Below are positions 39,848 to 48,485 of a stretch of DNA of 50,421 bases, one piece after another. Below the pieces are notes generated by a model. The model made no database searches. It had not been told where the DNA came from and was given only the letters and a program-made list of their open reading frames with translations. How positions within the stretch are numbered: position 1 is the stretch's first letter; the number at the start of each line of letters is the position of its first letter. The stretch comes from Pseudomonas sp. (lineage in GTDB: Bacteria > Pseudomonadota > Gammaproteobacteria > Pseudomonadales > Pseudomonadaceae), in NCBI RefSeq assembly GCF_030147005.1, contig NZ_JASLAW010000134.1:1-50421 (forward strand), in the 5' to 3' direction. The position numbers and the translations under genes are program-made.

Positions 39848-41184
39848 CAGTGAGCCAGCCCGTATTTCTTGACCTTGTCGAACAACGTGGTCTTGGCCAT
39901 CCCCAGCTCCTGGCTGGCCTGGGTCAGGTTGCCGCCGCTGCGTTGCAGGGCATCGTTGAGCAGATTGCGTTCGAAGGCCTCCACCGCCTCGGTAAAGGCC
40001 AGGCCCTGGGGGCTGCCACCGCTGCCGCTTTTCTTGAACGCCGGCAGGCCCAGGGCGAAGCGTTCGGCGACGTTGCGCAGTTCGCGCACGTTGCCCGGCC
40101 AATCGTGGCTCATCAGGTTCGACAGGGTCTGGTTGTCCAGCTCCGGCGCGGTGCGATCAAAACGCAGTGAGGATTGCTGCAGGAAATGTTCGAACAACTG
40201 CAGGATGTCTTCACGGCGCTCGCGCAGCGGCGGCAGTTCAAGGGTGACCACATTGAGACGGTAGTACAGGTCGCTGCGGAACTGGCTGGCACGGCTCAGT
40301 TCGTTGAGGTCGGACTTGGTGGCGGCGATCACCCGGCAATCCACGGCCACGCTCTGGTTCGAGCCCAGGCGTTCGAGGGTGCGTTCCTGCAAAACCCGCA
40401 GCAGTTTGATCTGCAGGTTGATCGGCATGCTTTCCACTTCATCGAGAAACAGCGTGCCCTCATGGGCGTGCTCGATCTTGCCGATGCGGCGCTTGCCCGC
40501 GCCGGTAAACGCGTTGGCTTCGTGGCCGAAGATCTCGCTTTCGAACAGATTCTCCGGCAGCCCGCCGCAGTTCAGCGCAACGAACTGGTGGGAATGGCGC
40601 CGGCTGAAATCATGCAGGCAACGCGCGACCAGCTCCTTGCCGGTGCCGGTTTCGCCTTCGATCAGCACGTTGGCCGAGGTGTCGGCGACGTTGGCGATCA
40701 GTTCGCGCAGGTTTTGCATCGCCGGCGAGCGGCCGATGATGCGGCCCTCCAGCGAATCGCGCTCGGCCAGTTGGCGGCGCAGCGACCAGACTTCCCGCGC
40801 CAGCCCACGCTGTTCCAGGGCTCGGCGGGCAACATCCACCAGGCGCTCGGGGGAGAAGGGTTTTTCCATGAAGTCGTAGGCGCCGTTGCGCATCGCGCCG
40901 ACGGCCATGGAGATGTCGCCGTGCCCGGTGATCAGCACCACCGGCAGGCTTTTGTCCAAGGCTTTGAGACGAGTGAGCAATGCCAGGCCATCGATGCCGG
41001 GCAGGCGAATATCACTGATGACAATGCCGGCGAAGTTCTCGCCGATGTGCGTCAACGCTTCTTCGGCACTGCCCACGCCAACGCTGGGAATGTCTTCCAG
41101 TGCCAATGCTTGCTGGCAGCCCAGCAGTACATGGGGGTCGTCTTCGACGATCAGAACGGTGAGGTCTTGGGGTTCAATATTCAT
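39847..41184 (-). CDS. aauR: AauR, sigma-54-dependent regulator of acidic amino-acid uptake
   Basis: 445 residues. DctD-like: receiver domain (phospho-Asp58 in VISDIRLPG, Lys in MEKPFSPERL), AAA+ domain with GETGTGKE, the sigma-54 loop NAFTGA (Gly of GAFTGA replaced by Asn), GTLFLDEVESMP, and a Fis-type helix-turn-helix (GGNLTQASQELGMAKTTLFDKVKKYGL). I assign AauR rather than DctD because the gene sits with the aatJQMP transporter, and the transporter's control region has two TTCGG-N4-CCGAA-type sites plus a -24/-12 promoter, as reported for AauR in P. putida. It responds to glutamate and aspartate via AauS, whose gene overlaps in ATGA. Confidence 0.88.
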   Translation of the reverse strand: MNIEPQDLTVLIVEDDPHVLLGCQQALALEDIPSVGVGSAEEALTHIGENFAGIVISDIRLPGIDGLALLTRLKALDKSLPVVLITGHGDISMAVGAMRNGAYDFMEKPFSPERLVDVARRALEQRGLAREVWSLRRQLAERDSLEGRIIGRSPAMQNLRELIANVADTSANVLIEGETGTGKELVARCLHDFSRRHSHQFVALNCGGLPENLFESEIFGHEANAFTGAGKRRIGKIEHAHEGTLFLDEVESMPINLQIKLLRVLQERTLERLGSNQSVAVDCRVIAATKSDLNELSRASQFRSDLYYRLNVVTLELPPLRERREDILQLFEHFLQQSSLRFDRTAPELDNQTLSNLMSHDWPGNVRELRNVAERFALGLPAFKKSGSGGSPQGLAFTEAVEAFERNLLNDALQRSGGNLTQASQELGMAKTTLFDKVKKYGLAH

Positions 41185-43082
41185 GTCGACTCAACTGTTT
41201 CAGCGCCCGCCAGCGGCAGGTTCAGGACAAACGCGGTGCCACCGCTGGCCGGATGTTCCACGGCCAGGCTGCCGCCGGTGGCCGCCGCAAGGCTCGCGGA
41301 CAGCGTCAGGCCCAGGCCCAGGCCTTGTTCGCCGGGTTTGGTGGTGAAGAAAGGTTCGAACAGATGCTTGCGGGCCTCGGGGTCGATGCCATGGCCATTG
41401 TCGCGCACCCGCAGGCGATATTTACCCTCGGCGCTCTGGCCTTCCAGCCACAACTGCGGTGCGGTTTGCGCCTGCATCGCATCAAGGGCGTTGCCGACGA
41501 GGTTGACCAGGATCTGCTCCAGGCGCGTCTGGTCGATCTGTAATTGGGCGTTGGCGAAGTCACGGTGCACGGCCAGGGGCAGGTTGTCCAGGCGCGCGCC
41601 GAGCACTTGGAACGCGGCGTCCACGGCCTTGGCCAGGTTCGCTTCGCCCTGGTCGTCACCGCGCCGGGCAAACGAGCGCAGGCTGGCGGTGATGCGGCCC
41701 ATGCGGTCGATCAGTTCGTTGATGGTCTTGAGGTTGGCGCTGGCGGTGTCCAGGGCCCCGCGTTCGAGGAAGCGCACGGTGTTGCCGGACAGCGTGCGCA
41801 ACGCGGCCAGGGGTTGGTTCAGCTCATGGGCGATGCTGGTGGACATCTGGCCGATCGCCGCGAGTTTGCCGGCCTGCACCAGTTCGTCCTGGGCGCGGCG
41901 CAAGGTTTCTTCGGCCTGGCGCCGTTCGCGGATCTGGCCTTTAAGGCGTTCATTGCTGGCGCGCAGGTCGGCGGTGCGTTCGGCAATCCGTCGCTCCAGT
42001 TGGCTATTGGCTTCCTGCAAGGCTTCCCGCGCGGCGAGGCGGGTGGCGATGACTTTGCGCCGCTCGTTCCAGGCAATCAGCAAAAACGCCACCAGGCCAA
42101 ACGCAACGGCGACCAGAATGCCCTGGTTGATCGCGGCGCGGCGCAGCTCATTGAGCGGGGTGAGCAGGGTGAAATTCCACGGTGTGTCATTCAGTGGCCG
42201 GGTTTGCGCCAGGTAGCTGACTTCGTGCTTGTCGCTGACCACTTCGCTGTTGGCCGGGAAGGTCAGCTTTTCGCTGCCTTCGTCCAAGCGCTCGCGGGCC
42301 AGGGGTTCCAGCGCGTTCAGTGTCGCCCAGTAATATTGCAGGCTGTGGGCCAGTCGGTCCTTGGTGTCATCGCTCAGCGGGCGCACGGCCTTGAGGCGGC
42401 GGGCCGGGTCACTGGAGAGGATGATGATGCCGTTTTCGTCGCTCACAAAGGCTTCCAGGCGCGCCCGTTGCCAGCGCTCCTCGAGCGCTTCCAGGCGGAC
42501 CTTGACCACGGCGACGCCGATGATCTTGCCATGCTCTTCCAGCCCGTGGGCCAGGTAGTAGCCGGGTTCGCCGTTGGTGCTGCCGATGCCGTAGAAACGA
42601 CCGGGTTGGCCGCGTACGGCGTTTTGGAAATAGGCGCGAAAGGACAGGTCTTCACCCTGGTAACTGTCGGCGTCGCGCCAGTTACTGGTGGCCAGCACCC
42701 GGCCGGTGGTGTCCATCACGTAGATGGCGCGGCTGCGGCTGCGGCGGTTCAAACCTTCGAGGTAATCGTTGACGGTCTTGCGGGTTTCCTGGCTGGGATC
42801 GGCCAGGAGCATGGAAACGCTGGATTCCAGCTCAAGCAGGCTGGGCAGGTAGGTGTATTTGCTCAGTTCGCTTTCGACGGTGCGGGCGTGCAACTCCAAC
42901 TGGCGTTCGCCGTTGTCGCTGAGGGTGCGGATGCCGTAGTACTCACTGACCCAGAAGCCGATATAACCCAAGCCGATCATCAGGGCGATGATCAACGGCG
43001 GCAGGAACAGTTGGCGTATCAGACGAGGCTTCACGGCAAGTGATGGCGGCGCGGCGCGAAATTGATTGGGGTCGCATTTCAT
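41181..43082 (-). CDS. aauS: AauS, sensor kinase for acidic amino acids (DctB-like)
   Basis: 633 residues. A membrane helix (LFLPPLIIALMIGLGYIGFW) at about 25-45, a large periplasmic double-Cache sensor (RSRAIYVMDTTGRVLATSNW, EDLSFRAYFQNAVRGQPGRFYGIGSTNGEPGYYLA), helix 2 (GILVAVAFGLVAFLLIAW), a long coiled coil, phospho-His in SIAHELNQPLAALRT, and an ATPase domain (NLVGNALDAM, DNGHGID, FFTTKPGEQGLGLGLT). This is the DctB architecture. The ATG at 43082 has AAGG 8 nt upstream; a GTG one codon earlier is possible. It is transcribed in the same direction as aatP, from which a REP doublet separates it. Confidence 0.88.
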   Translation of the reverse strand: MKCDPNQFRAAPPSLAVKPRLIRQLFLPPLIIALMIGLGYIGFWVSEYYGIRTLSDNGERQLELHARTVESELSKYTYLPSLLELESSVSMLLADPSQETRKTVNDYLEGLNRRSRSRAIYVMDTTGRVLATSNWRDADSYQGEDLSFRAYFQNAVRGQPGRFYGIGSTNGEPGYYLAHGLEEHGKIIGVAVVKVRLEALEERWQRARLEAFVSDENGIIILSSDPARRLKAVRPLSDDTKDRLAHSLQYYWATLNALEPLARERLDEGSEKLTFPANSEVVSDKHEVSYLAQTRPLNDTPWNFTLLTPLNELRRAAINQGILVAVAFGLVAFLLIAWNERRKVIATRLAAREALQEANSQLERRIAERTADLRASNERLKGQIRERRQAEETLRRAQDELVQAGKLAAIGQMSTSIAHELNQPLAALRTLSGNTVRFLERGALDTASANLKTINELIDRMGRITASLRSFARRGDDQGEANLAKAVDAAFQVLGARLDNLPLAVHRDFANAQLQIDQTRLEQILVNLVGNALDAMQAQTAPQLWLEGQSAEGKYRLRVRDNGHGIDPEARKHLFEPFFTTKPGEQGLGLGLTLSASLAAATGGSLAVEHPASGGTAFVLNLPLAGAETVEST

Positions 43083-43139
43083 CACAGATGCCTTGGGTCA
43101 GCTACCGACGTGAATACAGGGGTCTTTGGCTGGGAATGA

Positions 43140-43275
43140 TTGCGGCGGGGGAGCTTGCTCCCGCTGGGCTGCATAGCAGCCCTGGAACTGACGACCGACA
43201 TTTCACTTTGGAAATATGTGTCGCTGGTTCTTGGGCCGCTTCGCGCCCCAGCGGGAGCAAGCTCCCTCGCCACAA
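43140..43275. repeat. REP doublet (REPIN), family 1, copy C
   Basis: A 29-bp inverted repeat, 43140-43168 against 43247-43275, with two mismatches; the right arm is identical to that of the copy at 34071-34099. It is placed between aatP and aauS and could mark the 3' end of the transporter mRNA. Confidence 0.9.
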
Positions 43276-43306
43276 AAGCCCCTCAGCGCAGCTATATTCA
43301 GCGTAC

Positions 43307-44041
43307 TTAGTGCTGCAGGATTTTCTCAAGGAAGTGCTGCGCACGTTCGGAGCGGGCGCTGATGTCACCGAAAAACTCTTCTTTCGGGCAGTCTTCGATG
43401 ATCTTGCCGGCGTCCATGAAGATCACGCGGTCGGCCACTTTGCGGGCGAAGCCCATTTCGTGGGTCACGCACATCATGGTCATGCCTTCCTGGGCCAGTT
43501 GCACCATCACGTCGAGCACTTCGTTGACCATTTCCGGGTCCAGTGCCGAGGTCGGTTCGTCGAACAGCATGACGATCGGGTCCATCGCCAGGGCGCGGGC
43601 AATCGCCACTCGTTGCTGCTGGCCACCAGACAGCTGGCCGGGGTGCTTGTGGGCATGGGCCGAGAGGCCTACGCGCTCAAGCAGTTGCAGGCCCTTCTGG
43701 GTGGCTTCTTCCTTGCTGCGGCCGAGCACCTTGATTTGCGCGATGGTCAGGTTTTCGGTGATGGTCAGGTGCGGGAACAGCTCGAAGTGCTGGAACACCA
43801 TGCCCACGCGCGAGCGCAGTTTCGGCAGGTTGGTCTTCGGGTCGGCAATCGACGTGCCGTCCACGACAACATCACCCTTCTGGAAGGGTTCCAGCGCGTT
43901 GACGCACTTGATCAGGGTGGATTTGCCCGAGCCGGACGGCCCGCACACCACGATCACTTCGCCTTTTTTAACCTCGGTGCTGCAGTCGGTCAGCACCTGG
44001 AAGTCGCCATACCACTTGTTGATGTTCTTGATAGAGATCAT
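43307..44041 (-). CDS. aatP: AatP, ATPase of the glutamate/aspartate ABC transporter
   Basis: 244 residues, full-length ABC ATPase for polar amino acids: Walker A GPSGSGKST, Q-loop MVFQHFELFPHLT, signature LSGGQQQR, Walker B IVMLFDEPTSALDPE, H-loop CVTHEMGFA. It powers uptake with the permeases AatQ and AatM. Its ATG overlaps the aatM stop in ATGA. It is the last gene of aatJQMP; GltL in other naming. Confidence 0.93.
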   Translation of the reverse strand: MISIKNINKWYGDFQVLTDCSTEVKKGEVIVVCGPSGSGKSTLIKCVNALEPFQKGDVVVDGTSIADPKTNLPKLRSRVGMVFQHFELFPHLTITENLTIAQIKVLGRSKEEATQKGLQLLERVGLSAHAHKHPGQLSGGQQQRVAIARALAMDPIVMLFDEPTSALDPEMVNEVLDVMVQLAQEGMTMMCVTHEMGFARKVADRVIFMDAGKIIEDCPKEEFFGDISARSERAQHFLEKILQH

Positions 44042-44709
44042 ACGGCAAACCTTTTTTGCAGACGCTTGACCAGCAGCGAGGCGGAAAAGCTGATGATGAA
44101 GTAGACGACACCGGCGAAGATCAGGAACTCATTGGAGCGGCCAATGATGTCGCCGTTGGAGCGGGCGGAGTTGAGGAAATCCACCAGGCCCACGGTGTAG
44201 ACCAGCGAGGTGTCCTGGAACAGGATGATGCTCTGCTGCAGCAGCAGCGGCGTCATCTTGCGGAACGCCTGGGGCAGGATGATCAGGCGCATGGTCTGGC
44301 CGTAGGTCATGCCCATCGCCTGCGCGGCGGCCATCTGTCCCTTGGGGATCGACTGCACGCCGGCCCGCACGATTTCACAGAAGTACGCGGCTTCGAACAT
44401 CATGAAGGCCACGACACAGGAGGTGAACGCGCCGATCGGCGTGTCTTCACCGGTGATCCAGCGCAGCACGAACGGCACCGCCAGGTAAAACCAGGTGATG
44501 ACCAGCAGCAGCGGGATCGAACGGAAGTAGTTCACATAGGCGCCGGCCACACGCGACAGCAGCTTGCTGGACGACAGGCGCATCAGCGCGAGGATCGTAC
44601 CTAGGATGATGCCGCCGACCACGCCCATGACCATCAGCTGCAGGGTCATGACCATGCCGTTCCACAGGCCCGGGATCGCGGGGATGATGCCGCTGAAATC
44701 AAAATCCAT
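44038..44709 (-). CDS. aatM: AatM, permease of the glutamate/aspartate ABC transporter
   Basis: 223 residues, five or so membrane helices, with the transport inner-membrane loop EIVRAGVQSIPKGQMAAAQAMGMTYGQTMRLIILPQAFRKMTPLL, the EAA-type site that contacts the ATPase. It is the GltK-like partner of AatQ. It overlaps aatQ by one nucleotide (TAATG) and aatP by four. Confidence 0.93.
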   Translation of the reverse strand: MDFDFSGIIPAIPGLWNGMVMTLQLMVMGVVGGIILGTILALMRLSSSKLLSRVAGAYVNYFRSIPLLLVITWFYLAVPFVLRWITGEDTPIGAFTSCVVAFMMFEAAYFCEIVRAGVQSIPKGQMAAAQAMGMTYGQTMRLIILPQAFRKMTPLLLQQSIILFQDTSLVYTVGLVDFLNSARSNGDIIGRSNEFLIFAGVVYFIISFSASLLVKRLQKRFAV

Positions 44710-45455
44710 TATTTACCCCCCACGGAGATCAGGCCGGGCACTGCGACTTTCTTCTCGACCATGCGCATGAGCAGCATCAGGCTCATGTTCAGGGTGAAGT
44801 AGATCAGCGTGGCCAGGGTGAAGGCTTCAAACAGGTTGGCCGAAAATTCGGCGGTCTGCTTGGTTTGCGCCAGCAGTTCCATCAGGCCGATCAAGGACGC
44901 CACGGAGGAGTTCTTGAACACGTTGAGGAATTCGGAGGTAAGCGGCGGAATGATGATGCGGTAGGCCTGGGGCAGCAGCACGTTCCAGTAGATCTGCGGC
45001 AGCTTGAAGCCCATGGCGCGGGCTGCGGCTTCCTGGCCACGGGGCAGCGCCTGGATGCCGGTGCGCACTTGTTCACACACACGGGCGGCGGTGAACAGGC
45101 CCAGGCACACCACTACGCTCAGGTAGGCCGAGGTGGTCGGGTTCAAGTCTTGTTTGTACCAGTCCTGCAGGTTCTGCGGCAGCATGTCGGGTACCAGGAA
45201 GTACCAGATAAACAGCTGAACCAGCAGCGGCACGTTACGAAACAGTTCCACGTAGCAGGTCGCGATGCCCGATACGAGGCGGTTTGGCACGGTGCGCATG
45301 ACCCCCAGAATGGAGCCCAGCAGCAAGGCGATAATCCATGCCACGACAGCGATGGCGATGGTCCAGCCCAAGCCGGCAATGTACCAGTCGAGATAAGTCT
45401 CGCTGCCCACGCCGGTGGACTTGAAGAACACGCCCCAGTCCCAGTTGTAATTCAT
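44709..45455 (-). CDS. aatQ: AatQ, permease of the glutamate/aspartate ABC transporter
   Basis: 248 residues from an ATG at 45455 with GGGGAGA about 7 nt upstream; a longer frame upstream reads through the intergenic region. It carries the family loop EQVRTGIQALPRGQEAAARAMGFKLPQIYWNVLLPQAYRIIIPPL and several membrane helices (AIAVVAWIIALLLGSILGVMR, SAYLSVVVCLGLFTAAR). It is GltJ-like and first of the three genes after the intergenic hairpin, with its own strong ribosome site, unlike aatM and aatP. Confidence 0.93.
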   Translation of the reverse strand: MNYNWDWGVFFKSTGVGSETYLDWYIAGLGWTIAIAVVAWIIALLLGSILGVMRTVPNRLVSGIATCYVELFRNVPLLVQLFIWYFLVPDMLPQNLQDWYKQDLNPTTSAYLSVVVCLGLFTAARVCEQVRTGIQALPRGQEAAARAMGFKLPQIYWNVLLPQAYRIIIPPLTSEFLNVFKNSSVASLIGLMELLAQTKQTAEFSANLFEAFTLATLIYFTLNMSLMLLMRMVEKKVAVPGLISVGGK

Positions 45456-45604
45456 TAGGGTCTCCCCTCGAGATCGATCGATGTACAAGCACCCGCTTGG
45501 GGGAAATCCATTCCCGCCCGACGATGAACGCCAGGCACACACGATCGGCTCGAAAACCGCCAGGTCGAGTGTTCCAGGTTATAGCAAGCAGGTAGTAACA
45601 GACG

Positions 45605-45630
45605 CCTGAGGGAGGGTTGGCTCCCTCAGG
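45605..45630 (-). terminator. Intergenic hairpin between aatJ and aatQ
   Basis: CCTGAGGGAG (45605-45614) pairs perfectly with CTCCCTCAGG (45621-45630) across a 6-nt loop, 20 nt after the aatJ stop. No U-run follows on the minus strand, so it is likely a partial terminator or an mRNA-stabilising structure that keeps the binding protein in excess over the membrane parts, as common in ABC operons. Confidence 0.6.
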
Positions 45631-45649
45631 AGATAAGCTTAGTCAGGTA

Positions 45650-46585
45650 TCAGATTTTTACTTCAGGTGCTGGTTTGTCGCTTGGGTTAGCGATCAGCTC
45701 CTTAACCTTGTCGCTCATCGGGAAGTTCAGGTTCAGGCCTTTCGGTGGGATCGGGCTTTCGAACCATTTGGCGTAGATCTTGTTGATCTCGCCGGATTTG
45801 TACAGGCTGACGATGGCGTCATCCACGGCTTTCTTGAAGTCCGGGTCGCCTTTGCGAACCATGCACGCGTAGGCTTCAAAGGACTGCGGCGTACCGGTGA
45901 TGACCCAGTCGTCCGGCTTCTTGGCCTTGGCTTCTTCACCGGCCAGCAGGGCGTCATCCATCATGAACGCTACGGCGCGGCCGCTTTCGAGCATCTGGAA
46001 GGACTCGCCGTGGTCTTTGGCGGAGATGACGTTCATGCCCATCTGCTTGTCGGCGTTCATCGCCTTGATGATGCGCTCGGACGTGGTGCCGGCGGTGGTC
46101 ACGACGTTCTTGCCCTTCAGGTCGGCAAAGTCGGTGTAGGACGGCTTGCCTTCCTTGCCTTCCTTGTCTTTCTTGACCAGCAGACGGGTGCCGATTTCGA
46201 AGATGTTGGTGGTGAAGTCAACTTGCTGGGCGCGCTCGGCGTTGTTGGTGGTCGAACCACATTCCAGGTCCGCGGTGCCGTTCTGGATCAGCGGAATACG
46301 GGTCTGCGAAGTCACCAGGTTGTACTTGACCTTCAGATCAGGCTTTTTCAGGTCTTTTTTCAGGGCTTCAACAACGGCCAGCTGAATGTCGTGGGAGTAG
46401 CCCACGGGTTTGCCCGAGCCATCCGCAATGTAGGAAAACGGGATTGAGCTGTCGCGGTGAGCGAGGGTGATAGTGCCGGAGTCGTTGATTTTCTTCAGCG
46501 TGCCGGTGAGTTCGGCGGCGAAAACTGGAGTGCTGATCAGAGCAGCAGCGATAGCTGCGCCCAAGATATGGGGAACAATGCGCAT
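45650..46585 (-). CDS. aatJ: AatJ, periplasmic glutamate/aspartate-binding protein
   Basis: 311 residues with a signal peptide (MRIVPHILGAAIAAALISTP and VFAA, cleavage before ELTGTL). Family-3 solute-binding protein: TLKKINDSGTITLAHRDSSIPFSYI, DLECGSTTNNAERAQQVDFT, a close match to GltI/AatJ as I recall, with the ligand-binding Arg in QTRIPLIQ. It delivers acidic amino acids to AatQM. GAGGAAG precedes the ATG at 46585; a TTG one codon upstream is less likely. Its promoter is sigma-54-type with AauR-like sites upstream. Confidence 0.93.
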   Translation of the reverse strand: MRIVPHILGAAIAAALISTPVFAAELTGTLKKINDSGTITLAHRDSSIPFSYIADGSGKPVGYSHDIQLAVVEALKKDLKKPDLKVKYNLVTSQTRIPLIQNGTADLECGSTTNNAERAQQVDFTTNIFEIGTRLLVKKDKEGKEGKPSYTDFADLKGKNVVTTAGTTSERIIKAMNADKQMGMNVISAKDHGESFQMLESGRAVAFMMDDALLAGEEAKAKKPDDWVITGTPQSFEAYACMVRKGDPDFKKAVDDAIVSLYKSGEINKIYAKWFESPIPPKGLNLNFPMSDKVKELIANPSDKPAPEVKI

Positions 46586-46697
46586 CAATACTTCCTCGAC
46601 ATTTGTTTTTTTTATGAAGCCAGCTAAACGGCTCTCTTGTACTGCGAATGCCTTGACGGCTCCTGAGGCGTCTCAGGCAATCGTCAGGAAGTGTAGA

Positions 46698-46712
46698 GCA
46701 TGAGTCGTGCCA
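46698..46712 (-). promoter_or_regulatory. Sigma-54 (-24/-12) promoter of aatJQMP
   Basis: On the minus strand TGGCACGACTCATGC fits TGGCACG-N4-TTGC with one deviation. Transcription would start near 46687, about 100 nt before aatJ. It agrees with AauR being an enhancer-binding activator. Confidence 0.82.
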
Positions 46713-46729
46713 TACCGAAAACAAAAGCT

Positions 46730-46742
46730 TAACGTATTGAAT
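46730..46742 (-). promoter_or_regulatory. Possible IHF site between activator sites and promoter
   Basis: On the minus strand ATTCAATACGTTA matches WATCAA-N4-TTR with one deviation, inside an AT-rich stretch between the AauR-like sites and the -24/-12 promoter, where IHF bends DNA in many sigma-54 systems. A perfect 11-bp palindrome, GTGACGGTCAC, follows at 46763-46773, function unknown. Confidence 0.4.
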
Positions 46743-46788
46743 TATATGGCTATTAACTTTATGTGACGGTCACTATTCGCTTCGCGTG

Positions 46789-46833
46789 TACGGTTGACCG
46801 AATAGGGAAGCATATCGCGTTCGGAAAACCGAA
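46789..46833. promoter_or_regulatory. Two AauR-like upstream activator sites
   Basis: TTCGGAAAACCGAA at 46820-46833 is a perfect TTCGG-N4-CCGAA site. TACGGTTGACCGAA at 46789-46802 matches with one change. They lie at about -139 and -108 from the expected start site of aatJ. This motif was reported for AauR in P. putida, as I recall it. Confidence 0.75.
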
Positions 46834-46847
46834 TATCCACGCGGGCT

Positions 46848-46880
46848 TAAAAAAGCCCCTGGACCATAAGGTGCAGGGGC
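46848..46880 (-). terminator. Rho-independent terminator of glpD
   Basis: On the minus strand GCCCCTG (from 46880) pairs with CAGGGGC (to 46855), followed by TTTTTTAA. It begins 18 nt after the glpD stop and prevents reading into the aat control region. Confidence 0.85.
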
Positions 46881-46897
46881 ATTGTGCGGCAGGTCGG

Positions 46898-48436
46898 TCA
46901 GGCCGCTTCGATCTTGCTGCGGTTCTGTTCAACCTTGGACAGGTAGCGTTGCAGGTTATCCTGTTCGGCGGGCGTGGTGAACAGGCCCAGCTTAGTGCGG
47001 CGCCACAACACGTCCTGAGGCTGTGTCACCCATTCCTCAGCGCACAGGTAATCGACTTCGCGGGTGTACAGGCCGCCCCCGAGGTGCTCACCCAGATCAG
47101 CTAGGGTTTGCACACCTTCCAGCAGGCGCCAGGTGCGGCTGCCGTAGGTGGTCGACCAGCGACGAGCGATTTCGCTCGGCACCCAGTTGAATTTGCTGCG
47201 AATGGACTCGGCCAGCGCTTCCGGCGTAGTCATCTCTTCGCCGCCGGGCAGGCTGGCCTTGGCGGTCCAGCTTGGGCGCATGTGCGTGAAGTACGGCGCC
47301 AGTTGCGCCATGGCCGACTCGGCGAGCTTGCGATAGGTCGTCAGCTTGCCGCCGAACACCGACAGGATCGGCGCCTCGCCAGTGCCACCGGACAGCGACA
47401 GGGTGTAGTCGCGGGTAATGGCCGACGGGTTGTCCGATTCGTCGTTGCACAGCGGACGCACGCCCGAATAGGTGTGGACGATGTCGTCACGGCCCAGCTG
47501 CTTCTTGAAGTGTGCGTTGACCACCTTGAGCATGTAGTCGGTTTCACCTTCGGTGATCGCAACTGCAGCCGGATCGCCGGTGTATTCGCGGTCGGTGGTG
47601 CCGATGATGGTCAGGTGGTTCAGGTAGGGAATAGTGAAGACGATACGCTGGTCTTCGTTCTGCAGAATGTGCGCATGCGCACCTTCGTAGAGTTTCGGTA
47701 CGATCAAGTGGCTGCCCTGGATCAGGCGGATACCGTAGGGCGAATCCAGCTTGAGGTCATCCTTGATGAACTTGGCGACCCACGGGCCCGCAGCGTTCAC
47801 CAGCGCCCGAGCGCGGATCGAGAACAGGCTGCCATCGGCGCGCTCCATGTTCATCTCCCACAGCCCGTTGCTGCGGTGTGCACTGACGCAGCGGGTCTGG
47901 GTATGGATATGCGCGCCTTTTTCGCGCGCGGCCATGGCGTTGAGTACAACGAGGCGGGCGTCGTCGACCCAGCAATCGGAGTATTCGAAGCCTTTGGTGA
48001 TTTCGCTTTTCAGCGGGCTGTCGGCGCCGAACTTGAGGCTTTTCGAACCGGCCAGTTTCTCGCGCTTGCCCAAGTGGTCATACAGGAACAGGCCGGCACG
48101 AATCATCCAGGCCGGGCGCAGGTGCGGGCGGTGCGGCAGTACGAAGCGCATCTGCTTGACGATATGCGGGGCTTTGGCCAGCAGCACTTCACGCTCGGCC
48201 AAGGCCTCGCGTACCAGGCGGAATTCGTAATGCTCCAGGTAACGCAAGCCACCGTGGATCAGCTTGCTGCTGGCGGAGGAGGTGTGGCTGGCCAGGTCGT
48301 CCTTTTCGCAAAGGAATACCGACAAACCGCGACCGGCTGCGTCTGCCGCAATGCCGACGCCATTGATCCCACCGCCGATAACGGCGACGTCATAGACTTC
48401 GGCAAGCGGTGGAGCAGGCAAGGTAGAAGGGTTCAT
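46898..48436 (-). CDS. glpD: Aerobic glycerol-3-phosphate dehydrogenase
   Basis: 512 residues. N-terminal FAD-binding motif YDVAVIGGGINGVGIAADAAGRG (residues 15-37), GGLRYLEHYEFRLVREALAERE and SSASSKLIHGG, typical of GlpD. It oxidises sn-glycerol-3-phosphate to dihydroxyacetone phosphate and passes electrons to ubiquinone at the inner membrane. Length is as in other GlpD proteins. GAGGCC lies 7 nt before the ATG. A palindrome fitting a GlpR operator is 36 nt upstream. It stands alone, separated from glpR by a REP doublet. Confidence 0.96.
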   Translation of the reverse strand: MNPSTLPAPPLAEVYDVAVIGGGINGVGIAADAAGRGLSVFLCEKDDLASHTSSASSKLIHGGLRYLEHYEFRLVREALAEREVLLAKAPHIVKQMRFVLPHRPHLRPAWMIRAGLFLYDHLGKREKLAGSKSLKFGADSPLKSEITKGFEYSDCWVDDARLVVLNAMAAREKGAHIHTQTRCVSAHRSNGLWEMNMERADGSLFSIRARALVNAAGPWVAKFIKDDLKLDSPYGIRLIQGSHLIVPKLYEGAHAHILQNEDQRIVFTIPYLNHLTIIGTTDREYTGDPAAVAITEGETDYMLKVVNAHFKKQLGRDDIVHTYSGVRPLCNDESDNPSAITRDYTLSLSGGTGEAPILSVFGGKLTTYRKLAESAMAQLAPYFTHMRPSWTAKASLPGGEEMTTPEALAESIRSKFNWVPSEIARRWSTTYGSRTWRLLEGVQTLADLGEHLGGGLYTREVDYLCAEEWVTQPQDVLWRRTKLGLFTTPAEQDNLQRYLSKVEQNRSKIEAA

Positions 48437-48471
48437 CGGCTGGCCTCGCGATCTTTTCGTATTGGAATTCG

Positions 48472-48485
48472 AACATTAATGTTCA
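48472..48485. promoter_or_regulatory. Putative GlpR operator of glpD
   Basis: GAACATTAATGTTC is a perfect 14-bp palindrome, extended to TCGAACATTAATGTTCAT, close to the ATGTTCG/CGAACAT half-sites of GlpR. It is 36 nt before the glpD start. Glycerol-3-phosphate would release the repressor encoded next door. Confidence 0.65.

Noticed and set aside
41544..43043. 499-codon open frame opposite the AauS kinase
   Set aside because: Antisense shadow; the sense strand encodes a complete sensor kinase.
39847..43082. Naming the two-component pair DctDB (C4-dicarboxylate control)
   Set aside because: Domain layout is DctDB-like, but the adjacent aatJQMP operon and the TTCGG-N4-CCGAA sites favour AauRS; no dctA or dctPQM gene is nearby.
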